Shown here one piece after another: positions 17,080-26,650 of a stretch of DNA of 64,000 nt (position 1 is the first letter of the stretch; the number at the start of each line of letters is the position of its first letter). The notes beneath the pieces were generated by a model. The model was not told the origin of the DNA. It saw only the letters and a program-made list of their open reading frames with translations, and did no database searches. Source of the DNA: Neobacillus cucumis. GTDB lineage: Bacteria; Bacillota; Bacilli; Bacillales; Cytobacillaceae. The translations under genes and the position numbers were made by a program. Where the stretch lies: contig NZ_JAFBEX010000009.1 of assembly GCF_016908975.1 (NCBI RefSeq), forward strand, positions 186,001-250,000. The letters run 5' to 3'.

Positions 17080-17979
17080 TCAGACTAATAAATCGCTTAG
17101 CGCAGATTCTAAAGTAGGGAACTCAAATTCAAATCCTTCACTTATTAAAACTTCGGGTACCACACGTTGTCCCTCAAGGACGAGTGAACTCTTCTTCCCT
17201 AGCACCAATTTCATCATCATGGAAGGTACAGGCAGCCAATGAGGACGATGCAAAACCGAACCGATGGTCCTGCCGAATTCTCCCATCTGTTTGGGATTTG
17301 GTGCTGTAATATTTACAGGGCCGTTTAAATGGTCATTTGTTATGGCAAAAAGAAGGGCCCGGGCTACATCTTTAACGTGTACCCAAGAAACCCACTGCTT
17401 TCCCGAACCCATTCTACCACCCATAAACACTTTATATGGCAAGACCATAAGAGGAAGGGCTCCGCCTTCATTACCCAAAACCACCCCAAATCTCATAAAA
17501 ACGGTACGTATGCCATATGAACTTACAGTGGCAGCCTTTTTTTCCCAATCATTCACGGTTCGTCCGAGAAAATCATCCGCAACTTCCAAAGATTTTTCCG
17601 TATACACAGCCTGTAGTGATGGCGGATAAATGCCAATTGCACTTGCATTGATAAAAACAGAAGGCTTTTCAGGCAGTGCGGCAACGATTCTGATTAACTC
17701 TTCCGTCCCAATCATCCGGCTTTCATAAATTTGTTTCTGATGTTTGGGTGTCCATCGCCCAGCATTAATGGATACTCCCGCTAGGTTTATGACCACATCC
17801 GCCCTTTTTATTTCATTTTCGGGAGAAATGCCAGTTTCCAGCCACTGGATATACTTGATATTTCGTTCCGATGGTTTCTTCTTTCTCGTTAGAATCACGA
17901 TATCATGACCTTCTTCCAGAAGAAGACCGGTTACGATTCGACCAATAAATCCTGAACCGCCAGCAATGAGAATTTTCAT
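17080..17979 (-). CDS. TIGR01777-family NAD(P)-binding epimerase-like protein (YfcH-like)
   Basis: 299 residues. Rossmann motif GGSGFIGR at the N-terminus, then VVINLAGVSI NAGRW, FINASAIGIYP and the family-specific C-terminal DUF1731 region (PHWLPVPSMMMKLVLG to LLV). The start at 17979 has GGAG 7 nt upstream; a longer frame starts 18 nt earlier without one. The family is widespread (E. coli YfcH, B. subtilis YfhF) but its reaction is unknown. No operon partner is seen. Confidence 0.87.
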   Translation of the reverse strand: MKILIAGGSGFIGRIVTGLLLEEGHDIVILTRKKKPSERNIKYIQWLETGISPENEIKRADVVINLAGVSINAGRWTPKHQKQIYESRMIGTEELIRIVAALPEKPSVFINASAIGIYPPSLQAVYTEKSLEVADDFLGRTVNDWEKKAATVSSYGIRTVFMRFGVVLGNEGGALPLMVLPYKVFMGGRMGSGKQWVSWVHVKDVARALLFAITNDHLNGPVNITAPNPKQMGEFGRTIGSVLHRPHWLPVPSMMMKLVLGKKSSLVLEGQRVVPEVLISEGFEFEFPTLESALSDLLV

Positions 17980-18175
17980 TCGCCCACTCCGTTTCATGTA
18001 TTTTAGAATAAGTAGTTATGACGACGCCCCGCCGCAATGGTATTTTAGGCAACATTTTCACCTTTAATACCGCTTCTTTTGGTGAAATGAAATCCATGTT
18101 TTATCTCTTTGAATCGAAGCAACCCTGCAGTTACCTGACGAGGAAAGGTAACTTTACGGTGCTCAAGTAAAATAA

Positions 18176-18200
18176 GAAAAAGCTGCCTCGGGTGACAGCT
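18176..18200 (-). terminator. Terminator downstream of ppnP
   Basis: AGCTG (18181-18185) and CAGCT (18196-18200); on the minus strand the hairpin is followed by TTTTTC. A further hairpin, GTTACCT/AGGTAAC, lies at 18130-18152. Confidence 0.6.
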
Positions 18201-18281
18201 CTATCCTTTAACTCTTGCACAAAATAGTATTAGTAATTACGTTGTACTTTAAAAATTTTAACATCTATTATTTATATTAGA

Positions 18282-18602
18282 TCAATTATCTTCGGGAAGG
18301 TAGGAACAACAATAATCTACAACAGAATGAACCTTTAATAAAAAGCTTTCATTTGCAGGTACATAAAATACACCATTATGTTCAATCGACTTCCAATCCT
18401 GTCCTTTTACTTTATATTCCAGTGTCCCAGCTTGAATATCCATCTCTTCTTTTAGAGTTGTTGAAAATTCATATTCTCCTGGAAGCATAATTCCTAAAGT
18501 TTTTTGTGTTCCATCTGGAAATACTACAGTTCTACTTGTTACTTTTCCATCAAAATAAATGTTTGCTTTTGTACTGATTGTTACATTATTAAATTGTGAC
18601 AT
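18282..18602 (-). CDS. ppnP: Pyrimidine/purine nucleoside phosphorylase PpnP (DUF1255)
   Basis: 106 residues, one small cupin-like beta barrel, normal length. Landmarks: ANIYFDGKVTSRTVVFPDG, LPGEYEFST, the paired GTLEYKV and GVFYVPANESFLL strands, and the C-terminal VDYCCSYL. E. coli PpnP splits several nucleosides with phosphate into base and ribose 1-phosphate. The ATG at 18602 has AGAGG 9 nt upstream; the ATG 9 nt earlier is adjacent to it and unlikely. Single-gene unit. Confidence 0.9.
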   Translation of the reverse strand: MSQFNNVTISTKANIYFDGKVTSRTVVFPDGTQKTLGIMLPGEYEFSTTLKEEMDIQAGTLEYKVKGQDWKSIEHNGVFYVPANESFLLKVHSVVDYCCSYLPEDN

Positions 18603-18705
18603 TGAATTCATCCTCTCACTCTTCTGTTTTCATTAAATCACAAAATTTTCAGAATGAAAACTAAAAGTTGAGAGTTCTGATTAATATCTCAGAATCTGAA
18701 ACTCT

Positions 18706-18999
18706 TTACTCTCTAAAAGATAACCCTTCTTCCTTCAAAGCAGCCCTAAGTTTCGGTAAAGAAGCTGGACCCATACCGTGAAATTTCAAAATCTCTGTTT
18801 CACTATATGTTGATAACTTCTGTAAAGAAACTATTTCATTGTTTTCTAAGGCTCGTCTTGCTGGTGCTGATAGCAATGCAAGAAATTCATCTTCAGGTTT
18901 TCGTTCTTGCTCACATCTCGGACAGGTTGGACAATCGCTACTTTTATAATATTTATGTCCTTTGGTACAAGTCTTTAAAATTTTGTTGCGAGTTGTCAT
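18706..18999 (-). CDS. Small zinc-ribbon protein with RNA polymerase alpha-CTD-like helix-hairpin-helix
   Basis: 97 residues. The N-terminal part has a CTKGHKYYKSSDCPTCPRCE knuckle with Cys/His spacing suited to zinc. The C-terminal two thirds (LLSAPARRALENNEIVSLQK ... ILKFHGMGPASLPKLRAAL) matches the helix-hairpin-helix fold of the RNA polymerase alpha C-terminal domain. It may bind DNA, but it lacks the rest of alpha and its role is unknown. AAGGAGA precedes the ATG. Confidence 0.75.
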   Translation of the reverse strand: MTTRNKILKTCTKGHKYYKSSDCPTCPRCEQERKPEDEFLALLSAPARRALENNEIVSLQKLSTYSETEILKFHGMGPASLPKLRAALKEEGLSFRE

Positions 19000-19091
19000 C
19001 TTAAAATGTCTCCTTACATTGCAAAATTTTCATAGTGTACTTATAAATTGAAAACTAGCATTCGATATATTGTAAATAAATGGGGAATCCA

Positions 19092-19230
19092 CTATCCATC
19101 ACCTAAATTTTCATTTTTTGTTTTCACCCATTCGTCCAGTTGTCTTTGAACCTCTCCCGTTACGATTAAATGTTCAAAACCAATCGTCAAACATGATTGA
19201 TACATTTATTGTCATTCAGCATTACCCCCT
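19092..19230 (-). pseudogene. Possible remnant of a small gene
   Basis: A minus-strand open stretch ends with HLIVTGEVQRQLDEWVKTKN and a TAG at 19092-19094. Upstream it is cut by a frameshift from a short segment starting MLNDNK. Codon use looks protein-like, but there is no credible start or recognised family. The rest of the gap 19000-19320 holds nothing else. Confidence 0.3.
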
Positions 19231-19320
19231 ATCTGTTTGGGAATGTGCCGAACACCCTTGAGAAATTCTATTCTATTGCATGATAAGTATATCATTTCGA
19301 GTTCCACATCTACCTGCTTA

Positions 19321-20451
19321 TTAGTTAATTGCAATCTGGGTGACTGAGTCATCAATGACTGTCCACCATGGTGAGCCATTGGAATGTACGGAAGTTTGAT
19401 TCAATAAAAATCGGGTAATGGTTGTTTGAATTCTTCCATCATTCAAGAAAAGTGCGTGAAAGGAAATATCAGTCCTTTTCTTCTTGATAGCAAGTGTCAA
19501 AATGTCATTTTTATAAATAGAGGCACTTTCAAAGGGAACAACCCCATCGCCATCACCTTCGGAATCTAGTGAATCAAAGTTAAAAAAATTCTTCACTCTT
19601 CCATCAGGATTTTCCGGTTGAACAATGACTTTATTCTTAGTTTTTACTCCCATTCCCAATAGAATAAGGACCTTTTTCCTCACCTCAAGTGGAAGGTCCC
19701 TTAAATCCAGCATGGCTGGATTTTGACGGTCCCAAAAGGCTTTCATGTGATTGATTCGGCTCAAGAACATCCCCCTGTCATCATCGCCGATGTTAGATTG
19801 CCAATGATCAGGATTAAAAATATCAAAAATAGCCCCATTTTCAAATATGATCGCTTTTTGATAGGTAGGACACAACTCAAAAACGGAAGGGAACGTACGG
19901 GCAATTTTTCGGAACTCATCACTAGAATTAAACATCGGAAAGCCAATTCCACCCTCACCCATCGTTAAAGAAATTAGCGCGTGGATTGTACCTCCAAAAG
20001 GAGTTACAGCAAATATGACATGTTCAATGGAATCATAATTTCCTTGAAGGAGCTTCAAATAGCTGCTAAGCACCACTCCCCCCATACTATGGGCGATAAA
20101 ATTAAACTTTTTTACAGATAGTTTCTCCTTAAGATATTCAACAAAATGAGCTAAACGTTTGGCTGTATCAAGTGAGGATTGCCTCCAATCATACCCAAAA
20201 ATATAAACTGGCTGCTTGGTTTTTCGTTCAAGTACGTGAACGATTTCGCGATAGGCAACATCTTCAACTCCCCCCCGTTCGATGATTGACTTAGGATTGA
20301 CCTCAAAACGGCTGTTCTGTTTTAAAAGGAGGTCGTAAATCGTTTCATACTTACTTTGGACCATTGACCAAATCGTATCGAAATTCAGTGTGTTTGTATT
20401 GAGAAGTTTGGTACCTTGAATACCTGGTATTAAAATTGTAGGTATCAACAT
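19321..20451 (-). CDS. Lipase/acyltransferase-like alpha/beta hydrolase (LCAT/PGAP1-type)
   Basis: 376 residues. Starts with the oxyanion-side motif IPTILIPGIQGTKL, typical of lecithin:cholesterol acyltransferase-like enzymes. Nucleophile elbow is AHSMGGVVLSSYL (Ser near residue 127), with GYDWRQS just ahead. Candidate acid is in EGDGDGVVPFES and candidate His in ISFHALFLNDG. No signal peptide. Probably a lipid or ester hydrolase in the cytoplasm. ATG preceded by GGAGGAATGATCT. No operon partner. Confidence 0.8.
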   Translation of the reverse strand: MLIPTILIPGIQGTKLLNTNTLNFDTIWSMVQSKYETIYDLLLKQNSRFEVNPKSIIERGGVEDVAYREIVHVLERKTKQPVYIFGYDWRQSSLDTAKRLAHFVEYLKEKLSVKKFNFIAHSMGGVVLSSYLKLLQGNYDSIEHVIFAVTPFGGTIHALISLTMGEGGIGFPMFNSSDEFRKIARTFPSVFELCPTYQKAIIFENGAIFDIFNPDHWQSNIGDDDRGMFLSRINHMKAFWDRQNPAMLDLRDLPLEVRKKVLILLGMGVKTKNKVIVQPENPDGRVKNFFNFDSLDSEGDGDGVVPFESASIYKNDILTLAIKKKRTDISFHALFLNDGRIQTTITRFLLNQTSVHSNGSPWWTVIDDSVTQIAIN

Positions 20452-20606
20452 AGATCATTCCTCCATTACTTTCAAAAATGAAACATACTGATTCTCTTCT
20501 ATTTGTATGTTATTAGGGACCTATTATGATGCTAGGACAACTAATAAGGCTCAGTTAGTTAACTGTGTTGATTTTAGCTTTATGTCCATTTAGTTTCTTT
20601 TATAAT

Positions 20607-20642
20607 AAAAATACCACTAGCGTATTAGCTAATGGTATTTTT
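20607..20642 (-). terminator. Terminator overlapping the MFS stop codon
   Basis: AAATACCA (20608-20615) pairs with TGGTATTT (20633-20640), with TAGC/GCTA inside. It overlaps the TAA at 20625-20627 and ends in a T-run on the minus strand. Confidence 0.8.
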
Positions 20643-21829
20643 TAACCTTTTTTCCGATCTATCATTAGGCAAAAAGAAAGCTAGCATGGAACCGACTAAT
20701 GGAAGAATGGAAAGAATCATAAAAACAGTAGCAACCCCAAAAATATCTGAAATCCCCCCCATAAATACAGAACCAATTCCTCCAGCTCCCACACCGAATC
20801 CAATGGAAAGACCAGAAGCTAATCCGATATTTTCAGGTAGCATGTGTTGCATGAAAACAACGCTCACTGAAAAGGATGAAAGAACGCAAAAACCGAAAAG
20901 TAATAAATCTATAATTGAAAATACACCATGTAAATAAGGAAAAATGATGGCAAATGGCGTAGCTAGCAACATGGAGGTTACTAATAAACGTTTCATCCCT
21001 ATTCTGTCTGACCAAATACCACCAAAGAAAGTACCAAGTGCTCCTGCGCCAACAAAGACAAAACTAAGTATTTCCGATTGCTGAATGGATAAGTTATGCA
21101 AATAAAAAGGTAAAAAGATGACCACTCCTATTTGGCACCATGAACGTAAAATGATCACGCAAGAAAGGATGGTTGCTCCACCTATATGGTTGCTCCCCTT
21201 TAATTCCTTTTTACGATTATGATTGGATGACTGCAATTTTTGTCCTAACCAGGGAAGTATTTGTCCAGTCAAAATAATAGAAAGAAAAGCAACAGGAATG
21301 AGCCAAAGGAGTCCATGAATTCCTGAACGTGTTACATAAATGGAAACCAATAAGGGACCAAAAGCTTGTCCAGAATTACCGCCTACTTGAAAAATGGCTT
21401 GAGCCAATCCCTTTTTAGAACCTGCAGCAAGATGAGTTCCGCGAGAAGCTTCGGGATGAAAAGCACCTGAACCAAGTCCGGAAATAGAAATAAAAAGTAA
21501 AAGCCATGGAAGAGATGGCGTAAGACCAGTTAAGGCTAATCCCATAATGGAACAAAATACTCCTGCTGAAAATAACCAAACTCTTGGTTTGCGATCTGCT
21601 AATATTCCAAAAAGTGGCTGTGAAATGGATGATGTTAAATACGACATTAAAACTATTAATGTAGACTGAGTATAATTTAAATGAAAAAAATGTTTATATA
21701 GTATCACTAAAGCTGGAACCATTCCTGTGGTCACTAAATCATTTAAAAAATGGGTGCCGGAAAAAGTAAAACAGCTCGTTTATAAAGGGGTTCTTCTTCT
21801 TGGATTATTGGTTGGGACACTGATGCCAA
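20625..21829 (-). pseudogene. MFS transporter, fosmidomycin-resistance-like, frameshifted near its N-terminus
   Basis: The long frame (369 residues from 21734) has about eleven membrane helices and the SGxHPEAS-type motif SGLGSGAFHPEASRGTH of Fsr-like efflux proteins. The conserved first helix is also encoded just upstream: FSGTHFLNDLVTTGMVPA. It reaches a start (TTG 21829 or ATG 21838, AGAGGAG beside them; frame contains EEEPLYKRAVLL) only if one T is added in the run at 21761-21765. The gene as written is therefore frameshifted, by mutation or homopolymer error. Without the fix the protein would lack its first half-helix. Substrate unknown; drug or sugar efflux is likely. Confidence 0.75.
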
Positions 21830-21873
21830 CGTAAACATCTCCTCTTGGTGTAATAATTGAATTTGTAAAATAC

Positions 21874-21921
21874 ACAAAAAAATTTAATATCACTATTGTT
21901 AAACAATAGTGATATTAAATT
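21874..21921 (-). terminator. 18-bp perfect inverted repeat in the MFS leader (attenuator-like)
   Basis: Arms 21881-21898 and 21904-21921 pair perfectly around a 5-nt loop. On the minus strand they are followed by seven T, which is the form of an intrinsic terminator. It ends only about 40 nt before the MFS start, so it would stop transcripts entering that gene unless relieved, or it may end an older upstream gene. Confidence 0.65.
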
Positions 21922-22428
21922 AGCTAAAGGTATTTTTTTCATTTTTTCTGTTTAATTAAAATGCCTAATTGTGATTCCTAAAACGAATTGAAAAAGTAGA
22001 AACGTATTTTAAAAGATTCCGGAAACCTTTGGTACCCTGGAAACCTCTGTACATATGTTCATTTTATTTGAATTAATTATAACATCAATTGTACAGGAGG
22101 GCTAATATCAACATGGTTTTTTAACAGAGGCATCCATGTTTTTTGGTTTAATCCTTTTGATTAATAAAAAGAGTTGGATCATAATATTATAAGTATGTAT
22201 AATTCAAAAAGGACCTCTATCCTTATATATTCCATAATGAACAAAATCAAGCTGCCCTCGAAGGAGGAATAGAAATTGTAATCTGTTCTTCTACTATCCA
22301 GACAATGCAATAAGAATAGCTGCCTAAATGACAGCCTAATCAGTAATTCTTGCTCTCAATAGTTTAAAAAGAATACTTCACATTCGAATTGAAGACATGA
22401 AAAAGTTATGGTGAATTCTACCCTATCA
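21922..22428. other. Gene-free gap with one small hairpin
   Basis: No supported ORF. AACATGG (22110-22116) pairs with CCATGTT (22134-22140) followed by TTTTTT, a plus-strand terminator without a gene in front; GGAGG lies shortly before it. Short A/T-rich stretches otherwise. Confidence 0.4.
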
Positions 22429-23436
22429 TTATTTATTTTGATTTCTTAGGGATTCTCTATCAATTGATTGCGGAGGTTTTTCAAACCATCCATGATCAAT
22501 TAAGAGTTTTGCACCTTCCACAGCATAGGTCCCAACTCTAAGAATATAACTTTCATAATTGACCGTTAAATCTTTTCGAAATGATGCTGCAATGGCAAGT
22601 CCAAAATCTCCAATACCAATGGCACTTTGTACATTCGTATGAAATAACATTAATTTATCAGAAAATGGTGATTCAGTACTATTTGTAATGGTAGAATCCC
22701 ATGTAGAGGGATAAGAATTATCGTCTTCCTTTAGTTTTATCATAAAATCTTCAACCATTTTCTTTCCCAAGTCATATCCTTCTTTAAAGTAGTCACTAAG
22801 TTTTTTGGACTGAGCGACTTGGCTAAATCCTAAAAGAATTGTTTTCGCCACATTTGCCACTTCAATATTAATTCCTAAATGGGCAATTTCCACTCCAAGG
22901 AGCGGTCGGCGATGACCTACTAAACCACCTAGGAATTTTCTCTCTGTTACATACTCTACTTTATCAGGATAAGAAATATAAGGAGCTCGGATAAAAATTC
23001 CTTTTTCTTGCATCAGTTCTGCATTACGGTCATACAACGTATCAGTTTGATTTGAATACTGTTTGAATAAGTTACGGACATCTTTACGAGCTGAAACTGA
23101 TTTAGCCAAACTGTATGAATTCAATCCCGTTCTACCCATATGAAACAAGTAACGCAGATAAGTTACATCCGAAAAAAGTTTCTTTGCTTGCAAGTTAACA
23201 TCCTGGTCTCCAAATCCATTAGGGAGAGGAATACCTTCTTTTGTAAATAAATCCGATATTTGAGCCACATGGTCTAAGGAATAGCTAAGAGCAAGTTTAA
23301 TAATAGGTTTAACGTCCTGATCTTCGCAAGTTTGTAAAAAATGTTTTAGAACACAAATAGACATGGTGTCACCTATATAGGTACTCCATAACATCGAAAT
23401 TTCAGCAGATGTTAATTTGGGTAAGTGTTCTACCAT
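22429..23436 (-). CDS. DUF3231 family protein (paralogue 1)
   Basis: 335 residues, all-helical, built of two similar halves. First half: LTSAEISMLWSTYIGDTMSI ... LFTKEGIPLPNGF. Second half: GVEIAHLGINIEVANVAKTI ... SYPSTWDSTI then SPFSDKLMLF. Repeated EI/H-rich helices suggest a ferritin-like bundle, but no metal site can be proven. Paralogues at 40958 and 53071 keep the landmarks RAPY/RDPY, the FSQVA motif and SPFSDKLM. The family is mostly Bacillus and has no established function; spore or coat association is a guess. TTGGAG precedes the ATG closely. Confidence 0.82.
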   Translation of the reverse strand: MVEHLPKLTSAEISMLWSTYIGDTMSICVLKHFLQTCEDQDVKPIIKLALSYSLDHVAQISDLFTKEGIPLPNGFGDQDVNLQAKKLFSDVTYLRYLFHMGRTGLNSYSLAKSVSARKDVRNLFKQYSNQTDTLYDRNAELMQEKGIFIRAPYISYPDKVEYVTERKFLGGLVGHRRPLLGVEIAHLGINIEVANVAKTILLGFSQVAQSKKLSDYFKEGYDLGKKMVEDFMIKLKEDDNSYPSTWDSTITNSTESPFSDKLMLFHTNVQSAIGIGDFGLAIAASFRKDLTVNYESYILRVGTYAVEGAKLLIDHGWFEKPPQSIDRESLRNQNK

Positions 23437-23601
23437 AATTCTCCAACCCCATCACATATTTTTTTTATTATTTCCGTAAATATCGCGGGTAATGTATAAA
23501 AAGAGAAAAAGTGTTGGTAATCCAAACTCCTGATTCAAAGATTTAACTACTCTTTCCGTTAGAGCTCAATAAGAAAAAACAGAACTTGGCAGAAAAATAG
23601 C

Positions 23602-23639
23602 AAACGAAAAGAGTCTAACCAAATAGACTCTTTTCGTTT
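23602..23639 (-). terminator. Terminator of the 23721-24305 gene
   Basis: Perfect 16-bp arms, AAACGAAAAGAGTCTA (23602-23617) and TAGACTCTTTTCGTTT (23624-23639). Confidence 0.88.
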
Positions 23640-23720
23640 ACTATTTAATTGTTTTCACGACCCTTTTTCTTCTCTCTGAAAATCACATCAAAATTCACAT
23701 CGTACCTCAAAGCCAGATTT

Positions 23721-24305
23721 CTATTGAGTTGATGTAACCGAGTTCAGCTCTTCTATAATAAGATTAGAATAGGTTTGGCAATTCTGCATAACAGTATCAA
23801 TGACTACTTGAGAAGAATATTCCAAGAAGTTCACCATAAAGTCCCTATTATTTGGATGCAGGAATGCTCCTGTAAATTCAACCATCAAGTCGTTTACAAG
23901 CTTGGTATGGAAAAAAAACATTTCAGCATGGAGTACTTGCTCTTCTATGCTTGAGCCTTTGTAAACTAATTCCTTAAACTTAGGCATATTTTCTGCTAAA
24001 AAATTAGAATCTTGGAATTGTCTAGGAACATTGACCATAATGGATTGAAAACTTTCCTGAGAGAAAAACTGTTCTTCTTCAATACATTGTGCTAAAAAAG
24101 AGATGGCTGTATTTGTATTTGCATATTGAAAGGTAACATTTACTAAGAGTGCCTCGAGATACTCTTCCTGTGAACTCGCATTTTCTCTTATTTGTAACAA
24201 AACCTTTTGAATCTCTTCTTGCAGCTCAACTTTATCCCAATGGGGCTGCGTAATTAAAGCGCTTAAAAAACCTGATGTATTTGTTGATAACAATTCGATA
24301 GACAA
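23721..24305 (-). CDS. Hypothetical helical protein
   Basis: 194 residues, not recognised. Predicted mostly helical and acidic, without signal peptide or membrane spans; motif-like segments are LHAEMFFFHTKLVNDLM and QYANTNTAISFLAQC. The start is set by GAGGAG with 9-nt spacing to TTG at 24305. The longer open frame to 24368 has no ribosome site. It is followed by a perfect terminator and then the DUF3231 gene, but is separated from it. Confidence 0.6.
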   Translation of the reverse strand: MSIELLSTNTSGFLSALITQPHWDKVELQEEIQKVLLQIRENASSQEEYLEALLVNVTFQYANTNTAISFLAQCIEEEQFFSQESFQSIMVNVPRQFQDSNFLAENMPKFKELVYKGSSIEEQVLHAEMFFFHTKLVNDLMVEFTGAFLHPNNRDFMVNFLEYSSQVVIDTVMQNCQTYSNLIIEELNSVTSTQ

Positions 24306-24519
24306 TGTGTTCTTCTCCTCTACTTGGTTTATTTTTGTTGAATAGTCCCCATTATAAGTAAAACCCAAAGTTAGGCTGGTCTTCTACCACTATGTACATT
24401 TTTCAAATCAGAAATTTGGAAAACTGTGTAAAGATTATGTCAGCCTTACTACTAATTATAACTCATACATCAAATGACATAAACTTGAAATTTCTTGTCA
24501 GATTTTACAAACAAAATTG

Positions 24520-24550
24520 AAAAGCATCGGTGAAAAAACCAATGCTTTTT
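24520..24550 (+). terminator. Small terminator hairpin
   Basis: AAAAGCAT..GGT pairs with ACC..ATGCTTTT, followed by T on the plus strand. No plus-strand gene precedes it. Confidence 0.5.
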
Positions 24551-24562
24551 TGCCTGTTCTTA

Positions 24563-24688
24563 ATGTTGAATAATTGGTACGAAGCCGATTTAGATAAAGT
24601 AATGGAACGAACTAAAAATAGACCGAGTGCTAAAGGAGAGTTATCAGGAAATTATTTAGCAAAAGGATTCCTCTTCTCAAATAAGTAG
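24563..24688 (+). pseudogene. 41-codon gene fragment
   Basis: An ATG opens a short frame (MLNNWYEADLDKVMERTKN, then SGNYLAKGFLFSNK) ending TAG at 24686-24688. The composition looks like the tail of a real protein. There is no ribosome site and a terminator stands just in front, so I call it a fragment. Family not recognised. Confidence 0.3.
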
Positions 24689-24692
24689 ATAT

Positions 24693-26627
24693 TTAGTGGT
24701 CCTTTGGGGTCATAATATTGAAGTTAGGATCTATTTTATCAAGCACGTCTAAGAATGATTGCCATTTATTTTTGTCTCCTTGGATGATAACGATTGAGTC
24801 ATTGGATTGATGATTGGTGGTTACCAATTTGTAAAATCCATCTTTCCACATCGTAACTGAAACATCAGCACCACTTACAAGTTCATCCTTTAGATATCTA
24901 AATATTCCGCGCTTTATTTCTGTTGAAGCTACCTCCTTTCGATCAGGAATCACAAAGTTTATTTTATAATCGAAATCCCCAGCTAAAAGCCCATCTACTC
25001 TAATACTTAATAAATACAAAATACTTTGGAGTGGCAGTGCATCTAATACCTCTTTTGTAATGGTTGAAATGGGAATTTGTTTTATACCGAATCGCAACTC
25101 TTGAGCTCCCATTAAATATACATTTCTCCAGGGACCGGATTCTGCCATATAACCTAATTGCTCTAATGCATCTGCACATAAAAGCTTGGCTTCTATATTG
25201 TTGGGATTGAAATAAATTACCTGCTTTGTTACTTCTGCAACCCATTGATATTCACCGTTTTGAAAAGATCTTTTAGCCTTTTCAAGAACCGCAACCTCTC
25301 CCCCCATATATTCCACGTATTTCCTTGCTGAGTCCTCAGGGAGTAATTTATTCAAATCTACTGGATTTCCATTATACCAGCCCATGTATTTTTGATAGAC
25401 TGCCTTTGCATTATGATTTACGGTTCCATAAAATGAACTGGTATACCATTCGTCACTTAAGCTTTTTGGGAATTGTACCATTCGTCCTACTTCTTCCAAT
25501 GTATACCCTTGGTTAATCAATCGTAAGGTTTGATCATTTAGATATTGATACATATCTCTTTGTTTTTCTAAGTAATGAAGACAATTTGTATTTCCAAAAC
25601 GTGCCCAATTGTGTGCTCCAAAGATACTACTCACGTCAGCTCCAAATAAATCAACTGCTTGTTGTAAATAGGATGCCCATGCAATGGGGTCCCTTACTTG
25701 TGCGCCTCTTAGTGTATATAAATTATGAAGTGTCGCTGAGCAATTTTCTGCAATACATAAAGACTTTTCACTTGGAACATAAATGTTCATTTCTGCAGGT
25801 GCTTCGGTACCCGGCGTTAGTTGAAACTGTAAGAAAACCCCATCAATGATCTTTTCAACATAGAGTACGTGATTAGGTTGTGAAATTTCTTGAACATGAC
25901 GGCTTAACGTCACCGTCCCAGTAGATAAAGCTTTACCAATTCCATTATCTATGTGCCCTTTATCATCGTGCGTTAAAAGTGCCCCGAACATAAAAACACC
26001 GCGCCTATTCATTGCGACAGCTGCGGTAATATTTTCTTCAATAACGTATTTCATAAAATTTTTTGGAACATAAACCTTTAATGATTTATCTTTAGATGTT
26101 TCTAGGATGCCGTAAATTCCACCATAATGATCAGCATGAGAATGTGTAATAATGATGGCGCTTACTGGGAAATCGCCGAAATATTTCTGCATCAATTGTA
26201 ATGCAGCCTTTGCAGTTTCTTTACTAGTTAAACAATCAACTACAATCCAACCGGTTTTTCCCTTAATAAAACTTATATTTGCTATGTCAAAACCTCTTAT
26301 CTGATAAATATTATCCGTTATTCTATATAATCCTGATGGAAGGTTTAATTTTGCTTGTTCCCATAGCTTTGGATGAACAGTATCAGGTGTTTGTTCGGTT
26401 AATAAAAAAGCATATCTGCTTAAATCCCAAACAGGTAAAGCCGTATTTTTTCCTTCAATAACGGGAAAGGGAACATTAACCAATAGATTCTCTTTTACTA
26501 AAACTTGCTCAATTTCTAACTTTCCCCAATCAATATCATGATAAAAATCCTTATTTATCAATTGGGTTTTACTGGTTGCTGGCTTCCTAGTGTCATCAAG
26601 CCCATTAATCCTAGGGGAAAAGGGCAT
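24693..26627 (-). CDS. Alkyl/aryl-sulfatase, metallo-beta-lactamase fold (SdsA/YjcS type)
   Basis: 644 residues, normal for the family. Metal motif THSHADHYGG at residues 161-170, further ligand regions AENCSATLHNLY and GAHNWARFGN. A dimerisation domain follows (about 375-500, EYMGGEVAVLEKAKRSFQNG) and a C-terminal SCP2-like domain (LSIRVDGLLAGDFDYKINFV to the end). Family members hydrolyse long-chain alkyl sulfates such as SDS to alcohol and sulfate. No signal peptide is visible, so it is cytoplasmic unlike the exported proteobacterial enzymes. GGAGGTG precedes the ATG. The HXXEE gene lies just upstream on the same strand (23 nt), so the two are probably co-transcribed. Confidence 0.9.
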   Translation of the reverse strand: MPFSPRINGLDDTRKPATSKTQLINKDFYHDIDWGKLEIEQVLVKENLLVNVPFPVIEGKNTALPVWDLSRYAFLLTEQTPDTVHPKLWEQAKLNLPSGLYRITDNIYQIRGFDIANISFIKGKTGWIVVDCLTSKETAKAALQLMQKYFGDFPVSAIIITHSHADHYGGIYGILETSKDKSLKVYVPKNFMKYVIEENITAAVAMNRRGVFMFGALLTHDDKGHIDNGIGKALSTGTVTLSRHVQEISQPNHVLYVEKIIDGVFLQFQLTPGTEAPAEMNIYVPSEKSLCIAENCSATLHNLYTLRGAQVRDPIAWASYLQQAVDLFGADVSSIFGAHNWARFGNTNCLHYLEKQRDMYQYLNDQTLRLINQGYTLEEVGRMVQFPKSLSDEWYTSSFYGTVNHNAKAVYQKYMGWYNGNPVDLNKLLPEDSARKYVEYMGGEVAVLEKAKRSFQNGEYQWVAEVTKQVIYFNPNNIEAKLLCADALEQLGYMAESGPWRNVYLMGAQELRFGIKQIPISTITKEVLDALPLQSILYLLSIRVDGLLAGDFDYKINFVIPDRKEVASTEIKRGIFRYLKDELVSGADVSVTMWKDGFYKLVTTNHQSNDSIVIIQGDKNKWQSFLDVLDKIDPNFNIMTPKDH

Positions 26628-26650
26628 ATAAACACCTCCATTGGGGTCAG

